Assembly (NCBI GenBank): GCA_015064505.1
Contig: SVSB01000008.1
Span: 1-63,787, forward strand
Length of the DNA: 63,787 nucleotides
Direction of reading: 5' to 3'
From: Oscillospiraceae bacterium
GTDB lineage: Bacteria > Bacillota > Clostridia > Oscillospirales > CAG-272
The number at the start of each line of letters is the position of its first letter. Within the stretch, counting starts at the first letter, position 1. Below, one piece after another: positions 44,176 to 53,142 of the stretch. Both the position numbers and the translations under genes were made by a program. A model generated the notes under the pieces. That model did not search any database, was not told the origin of the DNA, and saw only the letters and a program-made list of their open reading frames with translations.

Positions 44176-46140
44176 TTGGACGGATACGGACGCGGCGGAA
44201 TGCATTCCGACAGCATAAAATTTTCAGAAAAGAGACCGGACAATCTCAAGGACTACCCGGCCTTTCTTCTGCGAACCCTTAAAGGTTTTTTCTTCAGGCT
44301 TTTTTATGTGTTTAAGCTGATATGGGACACGAAACCCGTAATTCTGGTCTTTATGACCTTTTTCTCCATAGCTAACGGCGTTATTCCCGTTATAACGGCT
44401 TACGTGACCCGCAATATCATAAACTCTCTGGTTAACGCACAGGACAACGCCGCCTTCGATTACAGAAGCATCGCTTTGCTGATAATCAGCCTCTTTGCCT
44501 ATAAATTCATCACCCGTTCCATCACGCTTTTAAAGCATATGACAACGAGAATTGCGGGTGAGCTTATCACCAAACATATTAAGCTGATGATAGCAAACAA
44601 AACGAAGGAGCTTGACCTTTCCTCCTTTGACGATCCCGAATTCTACGAGCGCCTTGAAAACGCTCAGCGGGAGGCGGGCTCAAGGCCAATTTCCATTATA
44701 AACAGCACCTTTGATGCGGCAAGCGAAATAATCTCTATGGTTTCCTTTATTGCCGTACTTGCTACCCTTTCGCCTCTTGCCCCCGTTATAATCGTAGTTC
44801 TTGCCTTCCCCTCCGCTCTTATCAATTTTCTGTTCAAGAAAAAGACCTTCCTGTATCTGCGCAGAAGATCCAAGGACAGACGCGAGATGAACTATTATTC
44901 AAGCGTTCTCGTTAATAAGGACAGAGCTAAGGAAATCAAGCTTCTTGGTCTTACCGATACCTTTATCGGCAAATTCAAAACAGTTTTCACGAAATATTAT
45001 GCAGGCATTAAAAAACTCATCGTGCGAGAGGGCATTTGGCAGACCACCCTTTCGGTACTGACATTAACGGGTAACTGTCTGCTTTATATGTACATAGCCT
45101 ATAACGTGTGGAAGGGCGATCTGCTCGTCGGTGACTGGACCCTTTATACGGGTGCGCTGACATCCGTCAGCAGCGCGGTAACGGCGCTCATTTCCGCAAG
45201 CAGCTCCGTATACGAAGGCACTCTCTTTATTGACAATCTCATTCTCTATATGAAGGAAGGCAGAGAGGTCGTCTGCCTTGCAGAGAAAAAGGAAACGCCA
45301 ACTAAGGGGATTCCTCACAAGATCGAGTTCAGACACGTAAGCTTCAAATATCCGGGCTGTGATAATTACGTTCTTGAGGACGTGAATTTTACCATCAACA
45401 AGGGAGAGACCGTAGTCCTTGTCGGTCTTAACGGAGCAGGAAAAACAACCCTCATAAAGCTTCTTACAAGGCTATACGACCCAACGGGCGGCTCCATCCT
45501 TCTTGACGGTGTGGATATTAAAAGCTTCGATCCCGACGAGTACTACAGCCTATTCGGAATACTGTTTCAGGATTTTGGACATTACGCCGTGTCGGTGTCT
45601 GAGAATATAACGTTCGGAGACGTTCACGCCCCGGTAGATTCCGATAAAGTTCGCGCCGCCGCGATTGAAGGCGACGCCCACGAATTTATCGAAAAACTGC
45701 CACATGGCTACGACACCCCCCTTACCCGTATGTTTGAGGAGGAGGGACTTGAGCTTTCGGGAGGTCAATGGCAGAAGCTTTCAATCGCAAGAGCGTATTA
45801 CAAGGATTCCGATATACTGATATTGGATGAGCCTACCGCGTCTCTTGATGCCATCGCCGAGCAGGATATCTTCAACAAGTTTGACGAGCTGAGAAAGGAA
45901 AAGACTACTCTGTTCGTTTCTCACAGACTTTCAAGCGCCGTAAACGCCGACTCTATTATCGTGCTCTCCGGCGGCAGAATCACGGAGCAGGGCTGCCATA
46001 ACGAGCTAATGGAAAACAACGGTCAATATGCAAGAATGTTTATGGCACAGGCGCGAAGATATAACGAAGGCTCACACCTTGAAATATATGATCCTCATCC
46101 GTATCACAAAGAAAGGACACCTCGCAAAAGACACGATTAA
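44176..46140 (+). CDS. ABC exporter, fused permease-ATPase
   Basis: 654-residue half-transporter. The N-terminal part has about six membrane helices (residues ~40-345). The ATPase domain starts near 370 and carries Walker A GLNGAGKTT, Q-loop GILFQDF, signature LSGGQWQKLSIARA, Walker B DILILDEPTASLD and H-loop FVSHRLSSA. The type I exporter layout and the NYYSSVL...AKEIKLLGL stretch resemble exporters found with lantibiotic or peptide systems, but no peptide gene is nearby. It would act as a homodimer. The start is TTG 44176 with AGAGGTAA five bases upstream. It stands alone. Confidence 0.93.
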   Translation: MDGYGRGGMHSDSIKFSEKRPDNLKDYPAFLLRTLKGFFFRLFYVFKLIWDTKPVILVFMTFFSIANGVIPVITAYVTRNIINSLVNAQDNAAFDYRSIALLIISLFAYKFITRSITLLKHMTTRIAGELITKHIKLMIANKTKELDLSSFDDPEFYERLENAQREAGSRPISIINSTFDAASEIISMVSFIAVLATLSPLAPVIIVVLAFPSALINFLFKKKTFLYLRRRSKDRREMNYYSSVLVNKDRAKEIKLLGLTDTFIGKFKTVFTKYYAGIKKLIVREGIWQTTLSVLTLTGNCLLYMYIAYNVWKGDLLVGDWTLYTGALTSVSSAVTALISASSSVYEGTLFIDNLILYMKEGREVVCLAEKKETPTKGIPHKIEFRHVSFKYPGCDNYVLEDVNFTINKGETVVLVGLNGAGKTTLIKLLTRLYDPTGGSILLDGVDIKSFDPDEYYSLFGILFQDFGHYAVSVSENITFGDVHAPVDSDKVRAAAIEGDAHEFIEKLPHGYDTPLTRMFEEEGLELSGGQWQKLSIARAYYKDSDILILDEPTASLDAIAEQDIFNKFDELRKEKTTLFVSHRLSSAVNADSIIVLSGGRITEQGCHNELMENNGQYARMFMAQARRYNEGSHLEIYDPHPYHKERTPRKRHD

Positions 46141-46253
46141 TGAATTTTCAAAAACCCAAAATTGCATTTTAGCAAAATTATCATCATTTCGCATATATAT
46201 TTTTGCGTTTTGGCGATCGCTTTGCATAAAACGCCAAAAACGCCCCAAAGCTG

Positions 46254-46282
46254 TTGACAACCTCTTTATTTTCATTTATAAT
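46254..46282 (+). promoter_or_regulatory. Consensus promoter for aspartokinase
   Basis: TTGACA (46254-46259), a 17-bp spacer and TATAAT (46277-46282). The leader is only about 42 nt, too short for a lysine riboswitch. Confidence 0.9.
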
Positions 46283-46331
46283 ATGCGTAATTTCTTATTT
46301 TGCAGAATTTTTTAAATTATAGGAGTATACC

Positions 46332-47648
46332 GTGCAGATCAAGGCTTTGAAATTCGGCGGCTCTTCTCTTGCAGACGCCGAACAATTTAAAAAAGTTGCT
46401 AATATAGTTAAGGCTGAGGAAAGCCGCAGATACGTTGTAGTTTCCGCTCCCGGAAAGCGCTTCGACGGTGACACAAAGATCACCGATATGCTTTACGAGG
46501 CATACAGTATTGCGGATGCAGGCGAGGATATGACCGATCTTTTCGCAAAGATCCGCGGAAGATTCGAATCCATTATCACCGGCCTCGGTCTTGATCTTGA
46601 CCTTTCAAAAGATTTTGATAAGATCTTTTCCGCGTTCCATCATCACCCCGGCAGAGACTACGCCGCCAGCCGCGGTGAGTATCTGAACGGAAAGATCTTT
46701 GCCGCTTATATCGGCTACGATTTCATAGACCCCGCCAAGTGCATTTTCTTTAAGGAAAACGGCACCTTTGACGCAGAAAGAACCAACGAAGTCCTCTCTG
46801 CCGTTCTTGCCGAGCACGAGCGCGCAGTTCTTCCCGGCTTCTACGGCTCCATGCCCAACGGAACCGTAAAAACCTTTTCCCGCGGCGGATCGGATATTAC
46901 GGGTTCCATCGTTGCAAGAGCTGTAAATGCAGACCTCTATGAAAACTGGACGGACGTTTCCGGCTTCCTTATGGCTGATCCCAGAGTTGTTCATAACCCC
47001 AAACCCATTGACGAGATCACATACAGAGAGCTTCGCGAGCTTTCTTATATGGGCGCGGGAGTGCTTCACGAGGATGCAATATTCCCCGTACGCGCCGCAG
47101 GCATTTCTATCAATATCAGAAACACAAATCGCCCTGAGGACAGAGGAACCATGATCGTGCCTCATAGCGAGTATTATAACTACGAGACGGTCATCACGGG
47201 TATTGCCGGCAAGAAGGGGCTTTCCGTTATCAATATCGAAAAGGATATGATGAACTCCGAGATCGGCTTCGGCAGAAAGGTTCTTGAGGTGCTTGAGGAG
47301 CACAACGTTTCCTTTGAGCATCTCCCTTCCGGAATAGATACCATGGGCGTTGTCATATCCGATGCCGAGCTTGCGGGTAAGGACGAAGCTATCGTTCACG
47401 ATATCAAAAAGGCAGTTTCCCCCGACCACATTTCCGTTGACGGCGGTCTTGCTCTTATCGCAGTCGTTGGCCGCGGTATGATCAGCGCAAAGGGTACCGC
47501 AGGCAGAGTATTCCGCGCAATTGCCGCAAAGGGTGTTAACATCCGAATGATAGATCAGGGCTCCAGTGAGATCAACATCATCATCGGCGTGGATGAATCC
47601 GACTATTTACGCGCGATTGAAGCAATCTACGAAGAGTTCGTAAAGTAA
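46332..47648 (+). CDS. Aspartate kinase
   Basis: 438 residues; phosphorylates aspartate, the entry step for Lys, Met, Thr and diaminopimelate. The N-terminal kinase domain has KALKFGGSSLAD, the mid motif FSRGGSDITGSIVARAV and NWTDVSGFLMADPRVV. Two ACT domains form the regulatory tail (from about 300, GLSVINIEKDMM, then ALIAVVGRGM and RMIDQGSSEINIIIGV). This single-gene monofunctional form is common in Clostridia. The start is GTG 46332 with AGGAG at 46321-46325. The upstream gap 46141-46253 shows only AT-rich DNA and a weak inverted repeat. Confidence 0.95.
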   Translation: MQIKALKFGGSSLADAEQFKKVANIVKAEESRRYVVVSAPGKRFDGDTKITDMLYEAYSIADAGEDMTDLFAKIRGRFESIITGLGLDLDLSKDFDKIFSAFHHHPGRDYAASRGEYLNGKIFAAYIGYDFIDPAKCIFFKENGTFDAERTNEVLSAVLAEHERAVLPGFYGSMPNGTVKTFSRGGSDITGSIVARAVNADLYENWTDVSGFLMADPRVVHNPKPIDEITYRELRELSYMGAGVLHEDAIFPVRAAGISINIRNTNRPEDRGTMIVPHSEYYNYETVITGIAGKKGLSVINIEKDMMNSEIGFGRKVLEVLEEHNVSFEHLPSGIDTMGVVISDAELAGKDEAIVHDIKKAVSPDHISVDGGLALIAVVGRGMISAKGTAGRVFRAIAAKGVNIRMIDQGSSEINIIIGVDESDYLRAIEAIYEEFVK

Positions 47649-47652
47649 AAAT

Positions 47653-47684
47653 AATTAAGGGACTGCGGCCGCAGTCCCTTAATT
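47653..47684. terminator. Bidirectional palindromic terminator
   Basis: A perfect 32-bp palindrome centred on GCGGCCGC, 5 bp after the aspartokinase stop and 10 bp before the HIT stop. Confidence 0.85.
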
Positions 47685-47693
47685 TAACGGAAT

Positions 47694-48032
47694 TCAGACT
47701 ATTTTTTCGGGCAGCTGTTCTCCACCAAGAAGATGGAAGTGCAGATGCTTGACGCTCTGGCACCCGTGCTCGCCGATATTGGTTATAATTCTATAGCCGT
47801 TTTCAAGATTGAGCGCTGCGGCTATCTTGGGTATAGCCTCAAATATCTTGGAAACGTAGACGGAATTACCCGCATAGATCTTATCTGCGCTCTCAATATG
47901 AGCACGGGGAACTATTACAACGTGATCCTTTGCCTGAGGATTAATATCGCGGAAGGCGTAGCAATAGTCATCCTCCCAAACCTTGGTTGATGGAATCTCT
48001 CCGGCAATAATAGAACAAAAAATACAATCCAT
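47694..48032 (-). CDS. HIT family protein (HINT-like hydrolase)
   Basis: 112 residues. The N-terminal CIFCSIIAGEIPS carries a Cys pair, and the histidine triad is KHLHFHLLGG near the C-terminus. HINT-type proteins hydrolyse adenosine phosphoramidates; the cellular substrate is unknown. The SD is AAAGGAG before ATG 48032. Its promoter lies at 48053-48081 and touches the ribosome site of the divergent FkbM gene. Confidence 0.95.
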   Translation of the reverse strand: MDCIFCSIIAGEIPSTKVWEDDYCYAFRDINPQAKDHVVIVPRAHIESADKIYAGNSVYVSKIFEAIPKIAAALNLENGYRIITNIGEHGCQSVKHLHFHLLGGEQLPEKIV

Positions 48033-48052
48033 ATTATCATCTCCTTTACTAC

Positions 48053-48081
48053 ATTTTAAACTATTTTACCACGGAGGTCAA
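48053..48081 (-). promoter_or_regulatory. Promoter for the HIT gene
   Basis: On the minus strand, TTGACC (48081-48076), a 17-bp spacer and TAAAAT (48058-48053). The -35 box overlaps the SD (GGAGGTC) of the divergent gene. Confidence 0.65.
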
Positions 48082-48083
48082 GT

Positions 48084-49160
48084 ATGCTGAACAAAATTTT
48101 CCCGGAGGGGATACCACTATCTCCCCTTGAGCGCATAAAAGCCGAAGGAAAGCCCGTTCTGCTTTACGGAATGGGTAACGGTGCTGAAAAAATGCTTGCC
48201 GTCTGCGAAAAATATAACGTTACCGTGGACGGAGTTTTTGCAAGCGACGGCTTTTCATCGGGAAAGATATTCTGCGGGTATAAGGTTCTTACCGTATCTG
48301 ACCTCCATTCTGTTTATCCGAGCGGATTTACTGCCCTTGTGTGCTTTGGCTGTAAGGCAAGCGATATGCGGATGTATATCGGCAAGGTGAAACGTGCCGG
48401 CGGAACCGTATTTATGCCCCATCTGCCATTATTTGGCGGAGAGCTGATGACCGCAGGATACTTTCAAAGCCGAAGCTCGGAAATAGAAAAAGCCTATTCC
48501 CTCTTAAGTGACGATCGCTCTCGCAGAATGTTTGTTGGGATCTGCAGATATTTTCTGACCTGGGATCCCGAGGAGCTGTTTTCCTGTGAATGCAATTCGT
48601 ATACTTACCCTGATTTTTTCATTAACCACGACGTACGCACCGCAATCGACGGAGGGGCGTACAGAGGAGATACGGTTCTTTCTATCAGCAATGCATTTCC
48701 TGAAGTTAATAAAATTATCGCATTTGAGCCCGACTCCGCAAATTTTGCAAAGCTAAAAAAAGTGCGCGTTGACGGTGTGAAGATCGAATGCATAGAAAAG
48801 GGACTTTATAAAAAAGACGCGGTGCTCTCATTTGCCGCATTAAAGAACCGAGGGTCGCATTTCGCCGAGGGGGGTATAGATGTTCCAGTGACCTCAATAG
48901 ATATCGCCACAGGAGAAAAAATCGACCTTATAAAGCTCGACGTTGAAGGTTGCGAGGCGGAAGCCATTGACGGCTCCATAAATACTCTGCTGAGGTATCA
49001 CCCCGCCCTGTATATTTCACTCTATCACAAAACAGATGATTTTTTTGAACTTATTCTGAAGATAAACGGTATATCCGATAAATACGAATTTTCTCTTTTA
49101 CGAGAGGACGTGTGCCCTGCTTGGGACATTATATTGCTTGCCAGAAAAAGACCGGAGTGA
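48084..49160 (+). CDS. FkbM family methyltransferase with N-terminal Rossmann-like domain
   Basis: 358 residues. Residues about 24-110 form a separate nucleotide-binding-like domain (PVLLYGMGNGAEKML, then VDGVFASDGFSSG). It resembles the adaptor domain seen in clostridial sugar-related proteins. The C-terminal FkbM domain starts near 185 (AIDGGAYRGDTVL, IAFEPDSANFAKL, LIKLDVEGCEAEAIDG, with the SAM-binding and LDVEG motifs). FkbM enzymes O-methylate sugars or polyketides; the target here is unknown. ATG 48084 follows GGAGGTC. The terminator stem begins inside its last codons. Confidence 0.9.
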   Translation: MLNKIFPEGIPLSPLERIKAEGKPVLLYGMGNGAEKMLAVCEKYNVTVDGVFASDGFSSGKIFCGYKVLTVSDLHSVYPSGFTALVCFGCKASDMRMYIGKVKRAGGTVFMPHLPLFGGELMTAGYFQSRSSEIEKAYSLLSDDRSRRMFVGICRYFLTWDPEELFSCECNSYTYPDFFINHDVRTAIDGGAYRGDTVLSISNAFPEVNKIIAFEPDSANFAKLKKVRVDGVKIECIEKGLYKKDAVLSFAALKNRGSHFAEGGIDVPVTSIDIATGEKIDLIKLDVEGCEAEAIDGSINTLLRYHPALYISLYHKTDDFFELILKINGISDKYEFSLLREDVCPAWDIILLARKRPE

Positions 49161-49174
49161 TCCGGTCTTTTTCA
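49145..49174 (+). terminator. Terminator overlapping the end of the FkbM gene
   Basis: A 12-bp stem AAAAAGACCGGA / TCCGGTCTTTTT with loop GTGA that includes the stop codon; a T-run is on the right. Confidence 0.85.
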
Positions 49175-49177
49175 ATG

Positions 49178-49207
49178 AAAAAACGCTCCGAACGGATCGG
49201 AGCGTTT
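49178..49207 (-). terminator. Terminator of rpsU
   Basis: An 11-bp stem AAACGCTCCGA (49181-49191) / 49197-49207, preceded on the left by A-run 49178-49183, which reads as a T-run on the minus strand. Confidence 0.8.
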
Positions 49208-49218
49208 AGTCGAATCAA

Positions 49219-49395
49219 TTATTTGTACTTGCGCTTTCTCGCAGCTTCGGACTTCTTCTTGCGCTTAACGCTGGGCTTCTCGTAGTGCTCTCTCTTGCGG
49301 AGCTCTGCAAGAACTCCGGAACGTGCACACTGACGCTTAAACCTACGAAGGGCGCTGTCGAGATTTTCGCCTTCCTTGACTCTTACCTCTGCCAT
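49219..49395 (-). CDS. rpsU: 30S ribosomal protein S21
   Basis: 58-residue small-subunit protein: [21 protein letters not shown], then [23 protein letters not shown], the usual basic C-terminus. ATG 49395 is set by homology; an open extension to 49488 passes the promoter. The ribosome site is an unusual run of seven G (AAGGGGGGG, minus strand) eight bases before the ATG. A small GTTGC/GCAAC hairpin lies in the leader between promoter and SD. It is divergent from the GH18 gene. Confidence 0.97.
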   Translation of the reverse strand: MAEVRVKEGENLDSALRRFKRQCARSGVLAELRKREHYEKPSVKRKKKSEAARKRKYK

Positions 49396-49444
49396 TATTG
49401 TTTCCCCCCCTTCGTTTTGATGTTGCCTTATTCGCAACAGTAGT

Positions 49445-49473
49445 ATTATACACACATTATCATCAAATGTCAA
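49445..49473 (-). promoter_or_regulatory. Consensus promoter for rpsU
   Basis: On the minus strand, TTGACA (49473-49468), a 17-bp spacer and TATAAT (49450-49445), full consensus. Confidence 0.9.
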
Positions 49474-49532
49474 TAGCAAATTTACCATTTAAGCATATAA
49501 TATACTATCAAATCTATTATTTTGGGGGCAAA

Positions 49533-50819
49533 ATGATAATACATACGGTAAAAAGCGGAGAAACCGTTCAATCAATTGCGGAACAGTACTCAGTGCCGGC
49601 GTCAAGAATCATTTCGGATAATTTTATTGAGGATGCGGACAGACTTGCGATCGGTCAGACTTTGATCATACTGTTTCCTAAAGTTACGTATACCGTTCGA
49701 CAGGGCGACACACTTGCAGGAATAGCAGAACTTTTCGGAACGGACGTTATGACCCTTTGGCAGAACAATCCTCTCCTTGACGGAGGATCGGACATCGTTC
49801 CCGGGCAAGTGCTTAACATACTGTACGTAGAAAGAAAAATGGGCAGAGTTGTAACTTCGGGTTTTGCCTATCCCGAGACCGAAGAGGCAGTGCTGAGGAG
49901 GACTCTTCCCTATCTGACAAGATTAAGTATATTCACCTACGGAATATCATCCAAAGGAGACCTGATACCTGCAAACGATGACCGCCTGATAACACTTGCT
50001 AAGGAATACGGCACTCAACCCGTAATGGTGCTATCATCAAGGACGGAGGACGGCACTTTCAATTCCGAGAACTTCAAGAGAATACTTGATGATGAAAAGC
50101 AGAGCATACGGTATATCAACAGCATACTGCAAACGGCAAAATCTAAGGGGTACGACGGTGTAGAAGCGGATTTCGAATATCTCGGCAGTGATTACGAAGA
50201 CAAATATACCGATTTTATTAACGATCTCCGAAGCGCGCTTGATAACGAGAAGATATTTCTTATTGTTGATCTCCCTCCAAAAAACAGCGACGATCAGGCA
50301 GGAAGCCTTTACGCAGGCGTAGACTACAGCGCTCTTGGTGAAGCAGCAGACAACGTTTTTTTGATGACCTACGAATGGGGCTACAGATACAGCGAACCTA
50401 TGGCAGTGTCACCCGAAAACAAAGTAAGAGAGGTTGTTGAATATGCAGTTGATGGGATAGACCCGCAAAAGATACTGTTGGGAATACCGAATTACGGATA
50501 CGTATGGCAAATTCCTTACGTGGAGGGAGAAACCCGGGCGGTATCGGTATCGAACGTTGAAGCAACGAATCTTGCAGTGGAATTCGGAGCAGAGATCAAA
50601 TTTGACGAGTTAGCGGCTTCGCCAAACTTCACCTTCAGCGTTTCCGAAAACGATGCTCCAAGCAATTACGAGGTATGGTTTGAGGATGCAAGAACCGTAA
50701 AGGGCGCGCTTGATATGATAGCGGATTACGGACTTCTCGGGTTTGGTGTTTGGAACATCAGAAGATACTTCCCTCAGCTTTGGGCTGTTGTAAATTCAAC
50801 CTATGAAATCATAAAATAA
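49533..50819 (+). CDS. LysM-GH18 glycosidase (YaaH/SleL-like)
   Basis: 428 residues without a signal peptide. Two LysM repeats (about 2-48, HTVKSGETVQSIAEQYSV, and 51-98, YTVRQGDTLAGIAELFG) precede a glycosyl hydrolase 18 domain (about 104-425). The catalytic motif is DGVEADFE (208-215, Glu215). The layout matches YaaH/SleL enzymes that act on spore cortex or cell-wall glycan. Those also lack a signal peptide when packed in spores, so a spore role is possible but unproven. The ribosome site is GGGGG (49524-49528), four bases before ATG 49533. Confidence 0.93.
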   Translation: MIIHTVKSGETVQSIAEQYSVPASRIISDNFIEDADRLAIGQTLIILFPKVTYTVRQGDTLAGIAELFGTDVMTLWQNNPLLDGGSDIVPGQVLNILYVERKMGRVVTSGFAYPETEEAVLRRTLPYLTRLSIFTYGISSKGDLIPANDDRLITLAKEYGTQPVMVLSSRTEDGTFNSENFKRILDDEKQSIRYINSILQTAKSKGYDGVEADFEYLGSDYEDKYTDFINDLRSALDNEKIFLIVDLPPKNSDDQAGSLYAGVDYSALGEAADNVFLMTYEWGYRYSEPMAVSPENKVREVVEYAVDGIDPQKILLGIPNYGYVWQIPYVEGETRAVSVSNVEATNLAVEFGAEIKFDELAASPNFTFSVSENDAPSNYEVWFEDARTVKGALDMIADYGLLGFGVWNIRRYFPQLWAVVNSTYEIIK

Positions 50820-50822
50820 AAG

Positions 50823-50852
50823 GATTGGGCTGTTGCACGCAACAGCCCAATC
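50823..50852. terminator. Terminator between GH18 and prs genes
   Basis: A 13-bp perfect stem GATTGGGCTGTTG / CAACAGCCCAATC with a 4-nt loop. A T-rich tail is present on the minus-strand side, so it mainly serves prs. Confidence 0.85.
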
Positions 50853-50859
50853 AGTCAAA

Positions 50860-51984
50860 TTACTTATTTTCAGTAGCAGCACGGTGCTTATCAAGAAGCT
50901 TATGGATGCGCTTGGAGGGATTAAGGAGATTGCTGATAGTCTCATCGTGGTTGAGAGTGTCGATTATGTAAGCAACGTACTTGGAAAGGTCAACCTCGCT
51001 GTACCACTCGCGCTTAAGAAGCTCGGGGGAGCGATAGATAAGGTTGGTGGTGAAGATGCGGTCAAAGAGGCCTTCCTCGTATGCCTTATCCATCTTCTCA
51101 AGACCGTTGCAGAAAAGACCGAAGGAAGTAAATACGAAGATGCGGTTTGCACCTCTCTCCTTAAGCTGCTTTGCAACGTCGATAATGGAGCTTCCCGAGG
51201 AGATCATATCGTCAACGACGATAACGTCCTTACCGGTGAGATCGCTGCCAAGAAACTCGTGAGCCTCAATGGGGTTCATACCGTCTACGACAATGGAATA
51301 ATTGCGGCGCTTATAGAACGTACCGAGATCAAGGCCGAGAGTGGAGGAATAATACATACAACGGCTCATTCCGCCCTCGTCGGGAGATATGATCATAAGG
51401 TTATCGCGGTCGATCTTGATATCGGGAACGGTCTTGATAAGAGCTTTGATCATCTGATAGGTGGGACGTACGTTGTCAAATCCACCGAGAGGAATAGCAT
51501 TCTGAACTCTGGGATCGTGAGCGTCAAAGGTGATAATGTTGGAAACGCCCATGTTGATAAGCTCCTGCAAAGAGGAAGCACAGTCAAGAGACTCGCGGGA
51601 GGTTCTGTTATGCTGACGTCCGCAATAAAGCATGGGCATAATTACGGAAATTCTGCGGGCCTTACCGCCGATAGCGCCGATAATTCTCTTAAGATCGCAA
51701 TAGTGATCGTCGGGGCTCATGGGAACGGTCTGACCGTACATCTTGTAGGTAACACCGTAATTGAAGCAGTCAACGATAATGTAAACGTCGTGACCGCGCA
51801 TAGACTGACCAACGAGGCCTTTGCCTTCGCCGGTACCGAAACGGGGGCAATCGGCTTTAACGATGAAGCTTTCATCTTCTACGTGCCAGCGCCATTCCTT
51901 AAGATAATTATCAACTTTTCCGGAAAACTCCTCAGTTCCCTTCATAGCTATGACGCTAAGCTCACCGTACAAATAATCGTTCAT
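50860..51984 (-). CDS. prs: Ribose-phosphate pyrophosphokinase
   Basis: 374 residues, longer than the usual ~315. It makes PRPP from ribose 5-phosphate and ATP. Motifs: MLYCGRQHNRTSRESLD (the flexible catalytic loop region), ITFDAHDPRVQNAI, and the PRPP-binding loop VIVVDDMISSGSSIIDVAK. The N-terminal ~30 residues (GELSVIAMKGTEEF...) and a C-terminal extension make it the long class found in Clostridia beside the canonical one. Start ATG 51984 follows GGAGGAAG. Confidence 0.92.
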   Translation of the reverse strand: MNDYLYGELSVIAMKGTEEFSGKVDNYLKEWRWHVEDESFIVKADCPRFGTGEGKGLVGQSMRGHDVYIIVDCFNYGVTYKMYGQTVPMSPDDHYCDLKRIIGAIGGKARRISVIMPMLYCGRQHNRTSRESLDCASSLQELINMGVSNIITFDAHDPRVQNAIPLGGFDNVRPTYQMIKALIKTVPDIKIDRDNLMIISPDEGGMSRCMYYSSTLGLDLGTFYKRRNYSIVVDGMNPIEAHEFLGSDLTGKDVIVVDDMISSGSSIIDVAKQLKERGANRIFVFTSFGLFCNGLEKMDKAYEEGLFDRIFTTNLIYRSPELLKREWYSEVDLSKYVAYIIDTLNHDETISNLLNPSKRIHKLLDKHRAATENK

Positions 51985-52035
51985 ACTTCCTCCGTGTTGT
52001 AAATATAATTATTTATGTGCTTCGGCACAATTTTA

Positions 52036-52968
52036 TCAGTTATCAAAAAGCCCGGTGCTGAAATATCTGTCACCGCCGTCAGGACAAATGCATACGATCT
52101 TCTTTCCGGCATAATCAGAATTAACAGCAAGCTTTGAAGCAGCCGCAAGAGCAGCTCCCGATGAAATTCCTATTAAAGCACCTTCCGCAGATATGAATTT
52201 TTTTGCAGCAGTAACGGCTACCTGGGAGGGTACGGGAATGATCTCGTCTATAATAGCAAGATCAACGATTTTGGGAACGAAGTTGGCTCCGATACCGGGA
52301 ATACCGTGAGAAGCGGGAGTTCCGCCTGAAAGCAAAGGTGATTCTGCGGGTTCAACTGCGATTATCTTAATATCGGGATTCTTTTCCTTAAGGAATCTTG
52401 CGCAACCCGTAATCGTCCCACCGCTGCCAACGCCTGCAACCAGAACGTCGATATTACCGCCGGTCTGTCGCCACAGCTCAGGTCCCGTAGTTTCGTAATG
52501 CGCTTTTACGTTTGAGGGATTATCAAATTGAGAAGGAATATAAGCGTTGCCCATCTCCTCAGCGAGCTCCCGTGCTTTGTCAACGGAGCCTTGAATTCCC
52601 AACTCACCGGGGGTAAGCACGACATCGGCACCATAACGCTTGAGGAGCTTTATTCTTTCCTCCGTCATGGTATCGGGCATCGTGAGGATGCATTTGATAC
52701 CGATAGACGCACAAAGAGCGGCAAGACCGATTCCCGTATTGCCACTGGTGGGCTCTATGACGACGGAATCCTTCTTAAGCTTATGAGAGCTTATGGCATC
52801 TCTGAGCATATAAAAAGCCGCCCTATCCTTAATGCTTCCGGTGGGGTTAAAATACTCCAGCTTTGCATAAATAGAGGCGACGGCATTGATCTGCGAGCCA
52901 AAACGCTTGCAGGACAAAAGAGGGGTATTGCCGATTGCGGCGGAAATACTTTTAAACACTTCCTGCAT
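52036..52968 (-). CDS. cysK: Cysteine synthase (O-acetylserine sulfhydrylase)
   Basis: 310 residues; PLP enzyme making cysteine from O-acetylserine and sulfide. Visible are IGNTPLL, PTGSIKDRAA with the Schiff-base Lys47, PTSGNTGIGLA, the glycine loop GVGSGGTITG and the late CICPDGGDRY. The SD is GGAGG before ATG 52968. A consensus-like promoter sits upstream at 53000-53028. No T-box is seen in the short leader. A weak GTGC-CGAA-GCAC hairpin follows the stop. Confidence 0.97.
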   Translation of the reverse strand: MQEVFKSISAAIGNTPLLSCKRFGSQINAVASIYAKLEYFNPTGSIKDRAAFYMLRDAISSHKLKKDSVVIEPTSGNTGIGLAALCASIGIKCILTMPDTMTEERIKLLKRYGADVVLTPGELGIQGSVDKARELAEEMGNAYIPSQFDNPSNVKAHYETTGPELWRQTGGNIDVLVAGVGSGGTITGCARFLKEKNPDIKIIAVEPAESPLLSGGTPASHGIPGIGANFVPKIVDLAIIDEIIPVPSQVAVTAAKKFISAEGALIGISSGAALAAASKLAVNSDYAGKKIVCICPDGGDRYFSTGLFDN

Positions 52969-52999
52969 AACAAAAACACCTCCATGTCGATATATGATT

Positions 53000-53028
53000 A
53001 TTATAGCAATATTACTTTATTAAGTCAA
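53000..53028 (-). promoter_or_regulatory. Promoter for cysK
   Basis: On the minus strand, TTGACT (53028-53023), a 17-bp spacer and TATAAT (53005-53000). Confidence 0.85.
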
Positions 53029-53142
53029 TAAGGAAAGCTGAAAAGTTTAGCTATCTTTTTTTAAAATTTATCATACATTTTGCCTATAAAAAACGACTCA
53101 ATCGCCGTCCGAAAGTCAAGAATCATTGAAACGGAGGTAGAC

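Noticed and set aside
44176-46140. Bacteriocin or lantibiotic cluster around the ABC exporter
   Set aside because: The exporter is a single-gene unit with no precursor peptide, modification enzyme or immunity gene nearby.
46141-46331. Lysine riboswitch in front of aspartokinase
   Set aside because: The consensus promoter leaves only about 42 nt of leader. The inverted repeat near 46208-46239 lies upstream of the promoter and has no T-run.
41620-49160. Capsule or glycosylation locus built from the 4,6-dehydratase and FkbM genes
   Set aside because: They lie about 5 kb apart in opposite orientations, with no glycosyltransferase, flippase or polymerase between or around them.
50833-52002. A 389-codon frame antisense to prs
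   Set aside because: The prs frame has full motifs and a good SD; the opposite frame has neither.
53030-53142. CtsR or CIRCE operator upstream of clpC
   Set aside because: No GGTCAAA-type heptad pair or CIRCE inverted repeat was visible by eye; a motif scan would be decisive.
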